A stretch of 64,000 bases of DNA from Ceratocystis colombiana (Eukaryota > Ascomycota > Sordariomycetes > Microascales > Ceratocystidaceae). The DNA is taken from assembly GCA_026419805.1 (NCBI GenBank), contig JAOSLS010000079.1:32714-96713 (forward strand), in the 5' to 3' direction. Below the pieces are notes generated by a model. That model did not search any database and was not told the origin of the DNA. It saw nothing but the letters and a program-made list of their open reading frames with translations. Below are positions 1 to 8,824 of this stretch, piece after piece (within the stretch, counting starts at the first letter, position 1; every line of letters starts with the position of its first letter). The position numbers and the translations under genes were made by a program.

Positions 1-217
1 TTTACCAACTACAAGAGAATCTCAATTGTGATCAAATACTGTTTATTTTATCAAAATTGTAAACAAAACGAAGAGAAACTGTAGAACTAGAAACCATAAT
101 GCAGAGTCTGCTTTGTTGATTTTGAACACAATAAAACCTGTGTGCATGTATGGGGCAACATGAATGATGTGATCATGGAATTGAGCTTCATGAATTAGCC
201 AAAGATGATCTGAAATT

Positions 218-457
218 TCAGGGCGATGGCTCAGGACATTCAGGTGCGCCTACGCAAAGGCTCATATCCACACCACGTGCAATCCCATCACTATCCTCTA
301 TACAAAAGCAGGCTTCCCACAAAGTGCAACAGTTTATCAATGTTCTGGCAGCAATGCTACCATGGGTATTGGCTCCATCAACAGCAGGCTCAACAGCAGG
401 CAGTGCAATAGCAGTGCCAGCAAGAGCGACGAGGAAGGTAGTAGTCCAGAATTGCAT
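218..457 (-). CDS. Small secreted six-cysteine protein (copy 1), candidate effector
   Basis: The 79-residue protein begins MQFWTTTFLVALAG and has a hydrophobic signal peptide of about 18-20 residues ending near ALP. The mature part is about 60 residues with six cysteines (C43, C44, C50, C52, C68, C74), a spacing that could form three disulfides, and a PEPSP tail. The frame stays open 60 codons further upstream. The internal ATG was chosen because the signal peptide starts there and a TATA box lies about 200 bp upstream. No family is recognised. Size, secretion signal, cysteine content and location beside transposon relics match fungal small secreted proteins that often act on hosts or competitors, but that role is inferred. 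The second copy at 3199-3426 lacks four residues after the signal peptide. Confidence 0.72.
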   Translation of the reverse strand: MQFWTTTFLVALAGTAIALPAVEPAVDGANTHGSIAARTLINCCTLWEACFCIEDSDGIARGVDMSLCVGAPECPEPSP

Positions 458-653
458 TTTGTTGGTTTGGGTATTGGTAGGGATGAAGTTGAGACTTGTG
501 AAGAAGAGAAAATCGGAAAGAAGTATAAAGTAGAAATGAAGGTTCAAAGGACAGTAGTTGAAGGTAGTTGAAGGTAGTTGTATGAAGTTGGAGGACTGAT
601 GTAGATATGAAGAAGTAGTAGAAAGGCTGATTATCATGGAGGAAGGAAGGGTC

Positions 654-660
654 TTATATA
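654..660 (-). promoter_or_regulatory. TATA box of secreted protein copy 1
   Basis: TATATAA on the minus strand lies about 195 bp upstream of the chosen ATG at 457 and is conserved at the matching place in copy 2. It supports transcription starting downstream of it and a leader of about 160 bases. Confidence 0.5.
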
Positions 661-1117
661 CATGTCTGAATAGATACTTGAGGAAAAGCTAGTCGAGTAT
701 GTAAAGCCATCAATACCTCTACACCACAAGATCTCTGCTGAGCAAGAGACCACGGATCACACATAGGCATTTCTGTAGGCTTCCAAATACTTGTTATTAG
801 CTTTCGGCTATAACATAGTTCTTGTACAAGTATGCATTACATACTGGTATGCCTATGTATCCTTTGCTCAAGCTTCCCTTGTAAAATGAACCTGGCCATC
901 CATTTTTGAAACTAATCGCTATATTTTAGATAGTGGTCTACTCAAACTTCATAATAGCTAGGCTCTCTCCTGTACTCTAGCCGAGTTAAACTCATCTGAT
1001 ACTACCTGTTTGTTAGACTTTCAAGAGTAGATATTAGGAGGGCAAACGGAATGCTTCTGGAACAGAAAGAAGAAGGAACAAGCCATTATTGATATTCCTC
1101 TACACCTATCTATTTCT

Positions 1118-1240
1118 TGATTGAAGAGTCCCTTCATGTCCGCTACTAACCTTAATGCTGAGCTGAATTGGGTCGTAGTCAGAAATCCTGGTGAACCTGA
1201 CTCTGGTTACCGATACTTTCATGTGCAAATCTCAGCTAGA
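1118..1240. repeat. Diverged repeat shared with 4791-4905
   Basis: Both copies read in one plus-strand frame with a shared pattern KSPFMS-x-TN ... VRNPG-x-PD ... YR. This indicates a common coding ancestor or a conserved repeat. The family was not identified; the second copy lies beside a pogo transposase relic. Neither copy has a convincing full-length frame. Confidence 0.45.
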
Positions 1241-1632
1241 GGGAGTAGGGGGATAGCGTTATGCCTTAATTTCCAAGTTCTCATATTTACCACTACATTT
1301 ATCATGAATAGTCTGCGTATTGAGCTGCACTACAATATGATAAGCAGAGGCATATCTATACCTTGGTCAATGTGCTTTATACGACTCATTCTTAGACTCA
1401 GGGGATCCAATCCATTATCATTACTTGACATAGATGTACTCACCTTCTAAAATTAAAACTTACCTGTAGAGATAACACTCTGGGCCATATCAATTATAGT
1501 GTCTAACTGTGTTAGGGCATTATCTTTAGGTAAATTTAAAAGCGTCTTACCTAGAAGTGCAAAATAGTTACTCAAAAGTCCATCAATACTTATACTGAGA
1601 CTAGAAATCATCATCTAGGTGCCCTGGACCTA

Positions 1633-1708
1633 GTCGGCCCCCAACATGCACACACCATGCGGTTCCCCTTTGGCTCCACGCCCTCTCTGTAAAGTCTTGG
1701 GGGCCGAC
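1633..1708. repeat. 12 bp inverted repeat around a 52 bp loop
   Basis: GTCGGCCCCCAA at 1633-1644 is the exact reverse complement of 1697-1708. It is GC-rich in an otherwise AT-rich stretch. It could be the end of a small transposon or a stem-loop; no target duplication was recognised. Confidence 0.4.
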
Positions 1709-2469
1709 GTAGACCATCAGATAATGTAATTTACCAATAAGTGGGACAGACCAGTCGGTGGAACACTCTACTCAAATTTTCACACTTCCATCTTTTAAAC
1801 CACTTTACTCAAGCTACCAATAATATCCTCAAATTCTAAAAAAGCCAATCTAGGTCTTACTATCACTAGTATCAAACAAAGCCCCCCAAATCTCAGTATT
1901 CAAATAGCTGCCAAGATCTACACAGTCAACCTTGACACCTCTTATACCAGAAAGAAGGGAAGACATGCTCGACAGGGTTTACACGCCAGCTCTATGTGAT
2001 TGACTCCACTCGAATAAGAGACTCTAGTTAAGTTCATTCTTGACCTAGATTCGTGAGGGTTTCTCTCCTGGCTTAGTGGTGTTAAGGGAATAGATGACCT
2101 ACTCCTCTCGGAATGCAATGTGAGACATGCTGGGCAGCACTGGGCTTCACACTTCGTCCAGTGACAACCAGAGCTCAAGGCTTCTCGTAATCGCACATGC
2201 GGCTAGTGCCTCATGATCATCAGGCGGTGTTATTAAAGCCGGATGTTAAGTTATAGCTTCCAACACAAACTGGCCCTCTTCCTGAAGGGACTAGCACTTA
2301 GGTCTCTTTGACGCTAGACAACACGACACAAGAACTCTCACAGTCTGCCTATGCCAGGGATCGAATTGGCCATCATAAAGGAAGCTCTCCGACCCCAAAT
2401 CATGCCTTCGGCCAGTTTGCAAAGGGGACACAGGCAATAATGCATTAAGTAGTGCTTTTACGTGGGGAG

Positions 2470-2716
2470 AACAGGTCACTGCAGTACCAAACGAGACACT
2501 CAGCCAACGCCGGGGAGCCAAAAAGACGCACATACAGCCAGCAGCAGTCTTTACTATAGGGGATGCTAAAGAGACTCTAGCTCAAAAGAAGTTTGATCAG
2601 CGGCTGGCTCAAGAACTGCAACAAAATGGCGGTCAGTCGAAGCGAGCTACGGCACTCAGCACTGTGGAAATTGAAGGAAGACAGGCCATAACGCACGAAC
2701 CTATTGAGAAGATGTA
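2470..2716 (+). pseudogene. Relic of a pogo/Fot1-like transposase C-terminus
   Basis: One plus-strand frame reads LSQRRGAKKTHIQ, then a GDAKETLAQKKFDQRL segment, then QNGGQSKRA, and stops at 2714-2716. This order of a basic stretch, an xAQKxxDxxL segment and NGGQSRR resembles the tail that follows the DDE domain in fungal pogo/Fot1 transposases. The terminal zinc-knuckle (CGxCGxxGHNxRTC) usual in that family is missing and replaced by unrelated residues. The upstream DDE domain is not found here, so this is a fragment with no coding potential of its own. Confidence 0.5.
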
Positions 2717-3198
2717 GAATCATCTAGCGAATCTAGTTGTATTTATTATAAATTGATTTCTTTGTTATTATTTTGCAATGGACGGATACTGTGGTCAGAC
2801 TAGAGGGGTTTGCTTGAAGAGAATCTCCATGTTATTATTTTATCACTGAAGCTGAGACTACAAAAAACTGAAGAGAAAGTTGGACAAGTTACACAACATG
2901 TCCTTTGATGCAGTGATATTGCTAAATGGGATAACTAATGTGAAGATTCAACTATTGAAGCACTGGCTGTGATGGGCTTTACCAACTACAAGCAAGAGAT
3001 TCTCAGTTATAAAGAAATACTGTTTATTTTATCAAAATTGTAAACAAAACGAAGAGAAACCGTGGAACTAGAAACCATAATGCAGAGCCTGCTTTGTTGA
3101 TTTTGAGCACTATAAAACCTGTGTGCATGTATGGGGCAACATGAATGGTGTAATCATAGAATTGAGCTTCATTAATTAGCCAAAGATGATCTGAAATT

Positions 3199-3426
3199 TC
3201 AGGGCGATGGCTCAGGACATTCAGGTGCGCCTACGCAAAGGCTCATATCCACACCACGTGCAATCCCATCACTATCCTCTATACAAAAGCAGGCTTCCCA
3301 CAAAGTGCAACAGTTTATCAATGTTCTGGCAGCGATGCTACCATGGGCATTGGCTCCATCAACGGCAGGCAGTGCAATAGCAGTGCCAGCAAGAGCGGCA
3401 AGGAAGTTAGCAGTCCAGAATTGCAT
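3199..3426 (-). CDS. Small secreted six-cysteine protein (copy 2), candidate effector
   Basis: The 75-residue product is a paralogue of the gene at 218-457. The signal peptide (MQFWTANFLAALAG...) differs at two positions, and four residues (EPAV in copy 1) are absent after the predicted cleavage region. All six cysteines and the C-terminal tail are unchanged. Changes are concentrated in the signal peptide and propeptide-like spacer while the cysteine core is constant, which suggests that both copies have been under constraint or that the duplication is recent. Function is unknown; a secreted role is inferred from the leader. Confidence 0.7.
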   Translation of the reverse strand: MQFWTANFLAALAGTAIALPAVDGANAHGSIAARTLINCCTLWEACFCIEDSDGIARGVDMSLCVGAPECPEPSP

Positions 3427-3622
3427 TTTGTTGGTTTGGGTATTGGTAGGAATGAAGTTGAGACTTGTGAAGAAGAGAAGATCGGAAAGAAGTATAAAGT
3501 AGATATGAAGTTTCAAAGGACAGTAGTTGAAGGTAGTTGAAGGTAGTTGTATGAAGTTGGAGGACTGATGTAGATGCGAAGAAGTAGTAGAAAGGCTGAT
3601 TATCATGGAGGAAGGAAGGGTC

Positions 3623-3629
3623 TTATATA
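3623..3629 (-). promoter_or_regulatory. TATA box of secreted protein copy 2
   Basis: TATATAA on the minus strand lies about 200 bp upstream of the ATG at 3426, in the position conserved with copy 1. Confidence 0.5.
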
Positions 3630-3994
3630 CATGTCTGAATAGATACTTGAGGAAAAGCTAGTCGAGTATGTAAAGCCATCAATACCTCTACATCACAATA
3701 TCTCTGCTGAGCAAGAGACCACGGATCACACATAGGCATTTGTGTAGGCTTTCAAATACTTACTTATTATTAGCTTCTAGCTATAATGTAGTACTTGTGG
3801 AAGTAATGGATTACGTACTAGTATACCTATCTATCCTTCGCTCAAGCTTGCTTTGTGAACTGAAGCTATCTATCCCAGAATCAGATTTCCGACCCACTGC
3901 AAGATTGTACTCAGTAGATTACCATGCCCTTCGTCGACGACAGGATGGCATTCAATGTCAGCGCATTACTATCCCCGACTCACGGAGACTATCC

Positions 3995-4107
3995 AATCTA
4001 GAAAGACGTGACTGTCAACCCAAGTACATACATCTCTTCGTGGAAGTACTCAGGCGTTGACGAAGGAGACAGTGTACTATCAACACAAGCCATTCTACAC
4101 TACAACA
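3995..4107 (+). mobile_element. LTR fragment related to the Copia-B LTR
   Basis: This stretch aligns to the 3' two-thirds of the LTR at 15092-15225. It shares GTGACTGT-AACCCAAGTA, the GAAGTACTCAGG block, GACGAAGGAGA and an end in CTACAACA. The first ~30 bp of the LTR are degraded. No internal retrotransposon sequence adjoins it, so it is a solo or truncated LTR. Confidence 0.6.
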
Positions 4108-4790
4108 AGCAAGAGTCTCAACCTCTATCAAAAAATTTAAACATTATCTTTTATACTTTCAACTATTAGCCGTTAACTGTTGAAAGAGAAAAGAAAAAAC
4201 CCTTCACGCACTAAACATATCATCGCAACGGCAAGCTCGATAAAATCCCCCCCCCCCCCTACCTAGACTCGGTCAAAGACGCGCCGAAATTGTCGTAGCT
4301 CAAGGTAGTCGCCAACTCTTGTGAGAACGGGAGATAACATTGATCCGCAGACCCGTCCCAGAAAGAGGAGCCAGAAGATATCTAACTAGCGCCCACCTTT
4401 TCCCTAAATGCAATTCTAACACGACGCACTAAATGTCCTAGAATAGGAAGAAGAACGGAGAACTGATTATTGATGTTGTGTATATGTATCTAATTCTTGT
4501 TTCAAGAGCGGATCTCAACCTACCTATTCATGTATCCATCACTACAGTGTCTAGCTAGACTAAACACATGGCCTCGGAAAATGTTACGTGGCGCTCTAAG
4601 CACGCCTCAAACACATGATTAGCGATTATGCAGAAACCTACGCATTGTGGCTGAATACACACACAAAAGTATTAGAGCCCTAAAGGTCAAGTATAAAAGC
4701 TAAAGAGCTGGAAAAATGAAGTTAGTTAAAACTAAAGTAGGATAGGATTAATTGAAGTTTACTTGAAGATATACTTTGAGATCTGATAAA
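4108..4790. other. Spacer with a poly-C tract; no gene seen
   Basis: The stretch contains a run of 13 C at 4247-4259 and otherwise unremarkable AT-rich sequence. No supportable coding region was found on either strand. Confidence 0.5.
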
Positions 4791-4905
4791 CAGAAAAGCC
4801 CCTTTATGTCTGGTACTAACCCTAGCATTCGGCTGAACTATGTTAGGGTCAGAAATCCTGGTAGCCCCGACAGATACAGATTCCAGCTAAACACAGACCG
4901 GGATG
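4791..4905. repeat. Diverged repeat shared with 1118-1240
   Basis: This is the second copy of the segment reading KSPFMSGTNP ... VRNPGSPDRYRF on the plus strand. It is immediately next to a pogo-like transposase relic that runs on the opposite strand, so it may be part of the same decayed element or a separate insertion. Confidence 0.4.
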
Positions 4906-4968
4906 ATGTCATCAGGATAAACACCGAAGAAGAAGCTGGTACCACCAACATGCCAACATGGCAACGCT

Positions 4969-5395
4969 CTAGACTGCAGACACCCTTCCCGGATTGTATG
5001 GAACAAGTCTAGCTCCTATAAAGCTCCCCTGTATGTTTTTCTCCGTCATAGAAGTAAAGAATGCCTCGCGAAATGCACAAAGAAACTCGAGCTTGCTCAC
5101 GTGTGTTACATGTGCTCGCATCAAGTCCTCGATCTGTTGACGATACTCCTTCTTCATCAGCCCAAAATACCCAAAATCTAATGGCTGAAGGTAATGAAAA
5201 GAATGAGGAGGCATACACAAAGTGTAACAACGTTGTGTTCTTTGCAGTAGCGCTCAAATATGGTAGCATGGTGGCTCTCATGACTACCAAGTATTAACAG
5301 TGGATGGGTGCCTTTCATACGGCTCCCTGTATACTTGTCGAAGTGCTTGATCCAATCCAGGCCTTCTTCGTTCGATCTAAATTTCAAGATTATGA
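4969..5395 (-). pseudogene. Pogo/Fot1-like DDE transposase relic
   Basis: Read on the minus strand from 5395, the frame gives GLDWIKHFDKYT, then LLILGSHESHH, then YCKEHNVVTLC. A frameshift follows near 5218, after which a second frame gives MPPHSFHYLQPLDFGYF and IEDLMRAHVTHVSK, then TEKNIQGSF and GARLVPYNP. This is the order of the second half of the DDE_1 domain in fungal pogo/Fot1 transposases. The usual LILDGHxSH motif reads LILGSHESH, so the second catalytic aspartate is lost, and the frameshift splits the domain. The N-terminal DNA-binding part is absent. The copy is inactive. Confidence 0.75.
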
Positions 5396-5497
5396 TACGA
5401 CCAGACTTCGTACCGAGCGCAAACCTTGAGTTAGCTCATGCGAATTTCTAAGTGTAAGGGCTGCGCCCATTGGTCAGCCTTTGGCTATTGTGGAGCA

Positions 5498-5525
5498 CCC
5501 CCCCCCCCCCCCCCCCCCCCCCCCC
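5498..5525. repeat. Poly-C tract, 28 bases
   Basis: An uninterrupted run of C on the plus strand follows TGGAGCA. Length in such a run is unstable and may also be affected by sequencing or assembly. Confidence 0.9.
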
Positions 5526-5614
5526 TTCAGCAGACAGACCCACAAGTCCTGCCGTTATAAGGACCCTTTACCCCTCATGATACTTTAGATTAGTTTCCTT
5601 TCCTTTCCCCTCCA

Positions 5615-6115
5615 ATGTGTAATCTGCGGACCTGCTCATATGAAACTATCTGTGAACTAACCCGTGACACTAAGGACGACATGATGGTGGTAGCCAAAGG
5701 ACCCTTTGCTCATCAGAATACAGACACTCCAATGACACTGACATATATCACAGATAAGCTCAAACAACCTTCGATTATCGGAACCCATTCTACAAACATT
5801 CATAATAGCTCAACGTTAAGTTCATCTCTCCAAGCTTTTGTTGTTCAGCCCTCATTCGAAATGGTCTTTCCTTACCGGCTTCTCTACGAAAGTGCGGCTC
5901 CGTCAGAACTTTTGGTGATATATTACTACAACGCGGGCACAGCGCACTAAGATCACTCGGTCAATGTCGACTAGGTGTTAGCCCTGTCGAAGATTGTATA
6001 CAACCGATTCCCATATGCTTCCGTCACAATCCTTGTTCTCAACCTAGAATCACACGTCAGTGGCAGTTAGCTCTAGTAAAAGCCACAAGTACGTGAGATC
6101 ATGAGCATAGTAGAC
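5615..6115 (+). pseudogene. Decayed paralogue of the F-box-like gene at 17555-19514 (last exon)
   Basis: Nucleotide and protein similarity to exon 4 of the downstream gene is clear. The segment reading TYITDKLKQPSIIGTHST aligns with VYGTDEHGQIFIVGACST, and LQAFVVQPSF aligns with SQPFVANPTF. After a frameshift near 5900, RSLGQCRLGVSPVEDCI is nearly identical to RSLGQCRLGVDPVEDCI. Weak nucleotide similarity continues into the 3' flank to about 6260. The earlier exons, including the F-box, are not present, and the frame is broken, so it is a truncated pseudogene. It lies just right of the pogo relic and left of the copia nest. Confidence 0.75.
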
Positions 6116-6674
6116 AGGTTGGTATTTTTATTAAAAAAAAATGAATGATGAGCTGGCGTTTTAGCATTCCTTTGAAGAAACCAAGTTGGCAGTAGTTGAG
6201 TTGAGGGGAACATATGAAAATATAACTAGTTTTAGACAGGTTAGAGAACACGTACATACACCTATGTATGAAGAAAGAGATGTACAGTTAAGTTAACTAT
6301 GAGGAAGTAGTTGGCGCACTCTGCATTGACGCAACCTAATCTAGTGGATATTGTAAATAGCCTTGCTGCTACCCATGCACCTCCGTGCATTGCGGGATCC
6401 ACCACTTTGACTTGAGCAGGGGTATTTCCTATCACTTTCAGCTGGATTCCCATTTCTGGGCTTCCAGCTATTTCCATGGGTGTTTGATGCTATCCCTTAA
6501 AGTACGCTAGGTGTAGGGAGCAGCAGAGCAGACCGAAACCTTCGAGCGATTAGGAAAGCAACTAACGCCTGAACTGTTGCGGTATGGAGCACTAAGCACT
6601 GTTCTATCCTTCGATCTGGTTTAAATCAGAGCCACTCGAAATCGGGGTTTTTTCGTCAAATAGACTAGGGATCA
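6116..6674. other. Spacer; no gene seen
   Basis: The left part carries faint similarity to the 3' flank of the F-box-like gene. The minus-strand open frame at 6262-6477 has no recognisable family and is not called. Confidence 0.4.
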
Positions 6675-6742
6675 TGTCAGAACATGACTAAGCAGACATG
6701 GAGGAAAGGACACGTGACTGTGAACCCAAGCATCTATATCTG
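6675..6742 (+). mobile_element. Truncated Copia-B type LTR (first ~68 bp)
   Basis: From TGTCAGAACATGACTAAGCA onward this matches the start of the LTR at 15092 almost base for base for about 68 bp. It then diverges after CTATATCT. It is the likely remains of the 5' LTR of Copia-B or a separate LTR fragment. The internal start of Copia-B, including its primer site, cannot be recognised between 6743 and 7163. Confidence 0.6.
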
Positions 6743-7158
6743 TTGTGGAGATTCCAGCTCCACTTGGAATAACGTCGGGTAAACATCTTATGTAGATACG
6801 TGGCACACGATGTTGTGAAGAGATTTAGAACTTAGTCCTTAATCAACTCGAATAATATACATATGTTACAACAGCAACTCTAGTCGATGATCAAGACTGG
6901 GAGAATGTCACCAGAGCAGATGCGGAAGAAGAAGCTCGCCGCATGCCGACACGACAACGCTCTCGATTGGAAGAAGCAGAGCCCATCCCCGCCCGAGAAC
7001 GGCTTTCTAGCCATGAAAAGCTACTAGCTTGCCACGCTAGGACGATAGGACGATGGAAACCACCTGTCGCGCCTATGAGACCCAGGTCAATAAATTCAGG
7101 CTCGAACGAAAAAAAAAACCGCGCGCTTGGATGAACAAGCACATATCGCCTGCCTTAG

Positions 7159-7163
7159 CTACC
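7159..7163. repeat. Left target-site duplication of Copia-A (CTACC)
   Basis: CTACC directly precedes the first base of Copia-A and is repeated at 10993-10997 directly after its last base. Five-base duplications are typical for Ty1/copia integration. Confidence 0.8.
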
Positions 7164-7235
7164 TGAGAGAACCAACTTAGCGAGCACCTAAGTCTTCACT
7201 AAAGACTCAGACTACTCGCTAAGTTGGTTCTCTCA
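7164..7235. repeat. Abnormal palindromic left LTR of Copia-A
   Basis: The right 51 bp match the end of the right LTR (10942-10992). The first 21 bp (7164-7184, starting TGAGAGAACC) are the exact reverse complement of the last 21 bp (7215-7235). An inner stem AGTCTT/AAGACT lies between them, so the whole forms a hairpin. The U3 part found in the right LTR (starting TGTGAAAATT at 10635) is absent. Because the 5 bp target duplication abuts position 7164, this inverted U5 terminus looks like the end that was actually integrated. Confidence 0.8.
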
Positions 7236-7246
7236 GTTATGAGCCC
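7236..7246 (+). promoter_or_regulatory. Primer-binding site, half initiator-tRNA-Met type
   Basis: GTTATGAGCCC follows the left LTR directly. It is complementary to GGGCTCATAAC in the anticodon arm of eukaryotic initiator tRNA-Met. Drosophila copia and yeast Ty5 prime from this internal part of the tRNA rather than from its 3' end, and this element appears to do the same. Confidence 0.65.
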
Positions 7247-7413
7247 GGTTGACGCCTTTCACTTGCAAAAAACACAGAATCTCACGCTCACTCGCACTCG
7301 CCATTATTGATTCACTTTTACACTTGTTTTCGTCACCTTGCTTTTTGTTTCATCTTACCTAACTCAATCACCGCCTCATTTGTGTTGACGCAATCTTACA
7401 ATCGCTAATCACG

Positions 7414-8262
7414 ATGTCTACTCAGATGCTTCAAGTTGAGGTCACGCTGACCTCTCAGTCGGACTGGGATGTCTGGTACAACCGCTTGAAGCTTAAATCT
7501 ATCTCCCTATCAGTATGGGATCTTCTCAAACCAGAACAACCAACCACCGTTGATGCAGCTGCAACTGCAGCACCCGCCACCCAAACCTTGCTTACTGAAC
7601 CTGAGCTCCCCGACCTTGAAGACCCCTTGTATGAGCGAAAATATCGTGTCTTCGCACTCGAGTTGAAGAAATATGAGACGCAACAGAAGACTCTGCAAAC
7701 AATCTCAGACTTCATCGGTCAAACGGTCTCCGGCAATCTCAGCTTGCTTTTGCTCACAGAAAAACACACGGCCAAAGACCAGATCGCCGCTCTCTACAAA
7801 CGGTTCAATCAGTCCACCGCCCAGATAAAGAGACAGGCACGTGAAGCCTGGAGGACGGCTCTTCAGCCACCAAGGAAGCAGGGTCTTGAATTATGGCTCA
7901 ACAACTTACTGGCAGCTCACGCAAGTCTCACAAAACTTGGGTTGCCAGAAGCTGAGAATACAAGCGCTGTTGAAGCACTGCTCGCGTCAATTGGCCCCAT
8001 CGCACCGACAGGTTGGGTCGAACGAGTGGTCTCCCGCATGATAAAGAACAAAGAAGTCATTTTCGAAGATCTTCTAGTCCAATCCAGACAGGAGTGCCAG
8101 TTGGTTAACGCTTTGAGAGGTAACCAGCCTCAGACGGGAGCCTTTGTCGCAATCAACGACCAGTCAAAACAAAAGCCAGTGGAAAAGGCTTGCTTATGTG
8201 GAGAGATGCATCGTTTCAGTGCATGCCTGTACCTTCACTCGTCACTTCGCCCCACGGACTAG
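7414..8262 (+). CDS. Copia-A Gag
   Basis: The 282-residue product starts MSTQMLQVEVTLTSQ and has the layout of copia Gag. An N-terminal region begins with an SDWDVWYNRLKLKS segment (residues ~15-30). A UBN2-like helical middle follows, and near the end is a zinc knuckle CLCGEMHRFSAC (C-x-C-x4-H-x4-C). The frame ends at a TAG at 8260-8262 but continues in the same frame beyond it into the protease. The intact ancestor was therefore probably one long Gag-Pol frame, as in most copia elements. Gag packages the element RNA into virus-like particles. Confidence 0.8.
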   Translation: MSTQMLQVEVTLTSQSDWDVWYNRLKLKSISLSVWDLLKPEQPTTVDAAATAAPATQTLLTEPELPDLEDPLYERKYRVFALELKKYETQQKTLQTISDFIGQTVSGNLSLLLLTEKHTAKDQIAALYKRFNQSTAQIKRQAREAWRTALQPPRKQGLELWLNNLLAAHASLTKLGLPEAENTSAVEALLASIGPIAPTGWVERVVSRMIKNKEVIFEDLLVQSRQECQLVNALRGNQPQTGAFVAINDQSKQKPVEKACLCGEMHRFSACLYLHSSLRPTD

Positions 8263-8718
8263 AAGGCGAATCAGCAAATTCACGATTCCATAAATAAGAA
8301 ACTCGCTGATAGCTAGAAGCTACGCAAATCAATCGAGAATTCAGCTAAGTACGTCAAGAAATCAGAATCTGCGCAGAACACGCCAGAAAAACCGTCGAAC
8401 GCGAGTACAGGTATCGAAATCAAGAAGGCCTTCGTAACGTCCTCAACCGCCGGGGCTTTCTCAGTTCAACATCACGATCACTTCAACCGCCTCCGAGACA
8501 GCTGGATCTATGACACTGGCTCAGATGTCCATGTCACCAACACACGCATGGGCTTCACCGATACACGAAAGGTGCAGAACGAGTGGCTCGCTGCCGGCAG
8601 TCAGAAGGTCAAAATAGAGGCCTACAGAGAGGTTGTCATACCAATCAGTGGCCCTAAGAAGACCGAATTCATCAAACTCACCAATGTCGCCTACGCCCAG
8701 TCCCACGCCAGACATTGA
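8263..8718 (+). pseudogene. Copia-A linker and protease, broken by stops and a deletion
   Basis: In the Gag frame, after the TAG at 8260-8262 and a second TAG near 8314, the reading continues to the copia protease motif DSWIYDTGSDVHVTN and on to KLTNVAYAQSHAR. The active-site triad is DTG. The frame is then lost at a junction near 8700. There PTPDIDFPETENS in another frame belongs to the linker before reverse transcriptase, so the whole pre-integrase zinc finger and integrase core are gone. Both TAG codons could come from CAG by one C-to-T change. Confidence 0.75.
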
Positions 8719-8824
8719 TTTTCCGGAAACAGAAAACTCACAGTTTGATCTCCTTCCTCCGTCATCGCCCATATAGCTCACTGGGGCGTCGCAAACTCTA
8801 CCATCTCAATCACGCAGAGTCAAT

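Larger units (their letters stand above)
1..885. repeat. Left copy of an ~0.9 kb direct duplication
   Basis: This stretch matches 2978-3866 almost throughout, with scattered substitutions and small indels. It covers the 3' flank, coding region, 5' leader and promoter of the small secreted protein gene. Similarity fades near 885, where the copies read as related but increasingly different AT-rich sequence. The window starts inside the repeat, so the true left edge may lie outside. The two copies are in the same orientation about 2.98 kb apart, so this is a spaced direct duplication rather than an inverted one. No transposon ends were recognised at its borders. Confidence 0.85.
886..2469. other. 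Spacer between the duplicated blocks; no gene seen
   Basis: Apart from the diverged repeat at 1118-1240 and a short inverted repeat at 1633-1708, nothing in this stretch reads as a gene. Open frames on both strands are short and resemble no family. Confidence 0.5.
2978..3866. repeat. Right copy of the ~0.9 kb direct duplication
   Basis: This block repeats 1-885 in the same orientation. It contains its own copy of the secreted protein gene and promoter. Differences include a 12 bp in-frame deletion inside the gene and small indels near the outer edges. Sequence left of 2978 and right of about 3866 is unrelated to the flanks of copy 1 or only weakly similar. Confidence 0.85.
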
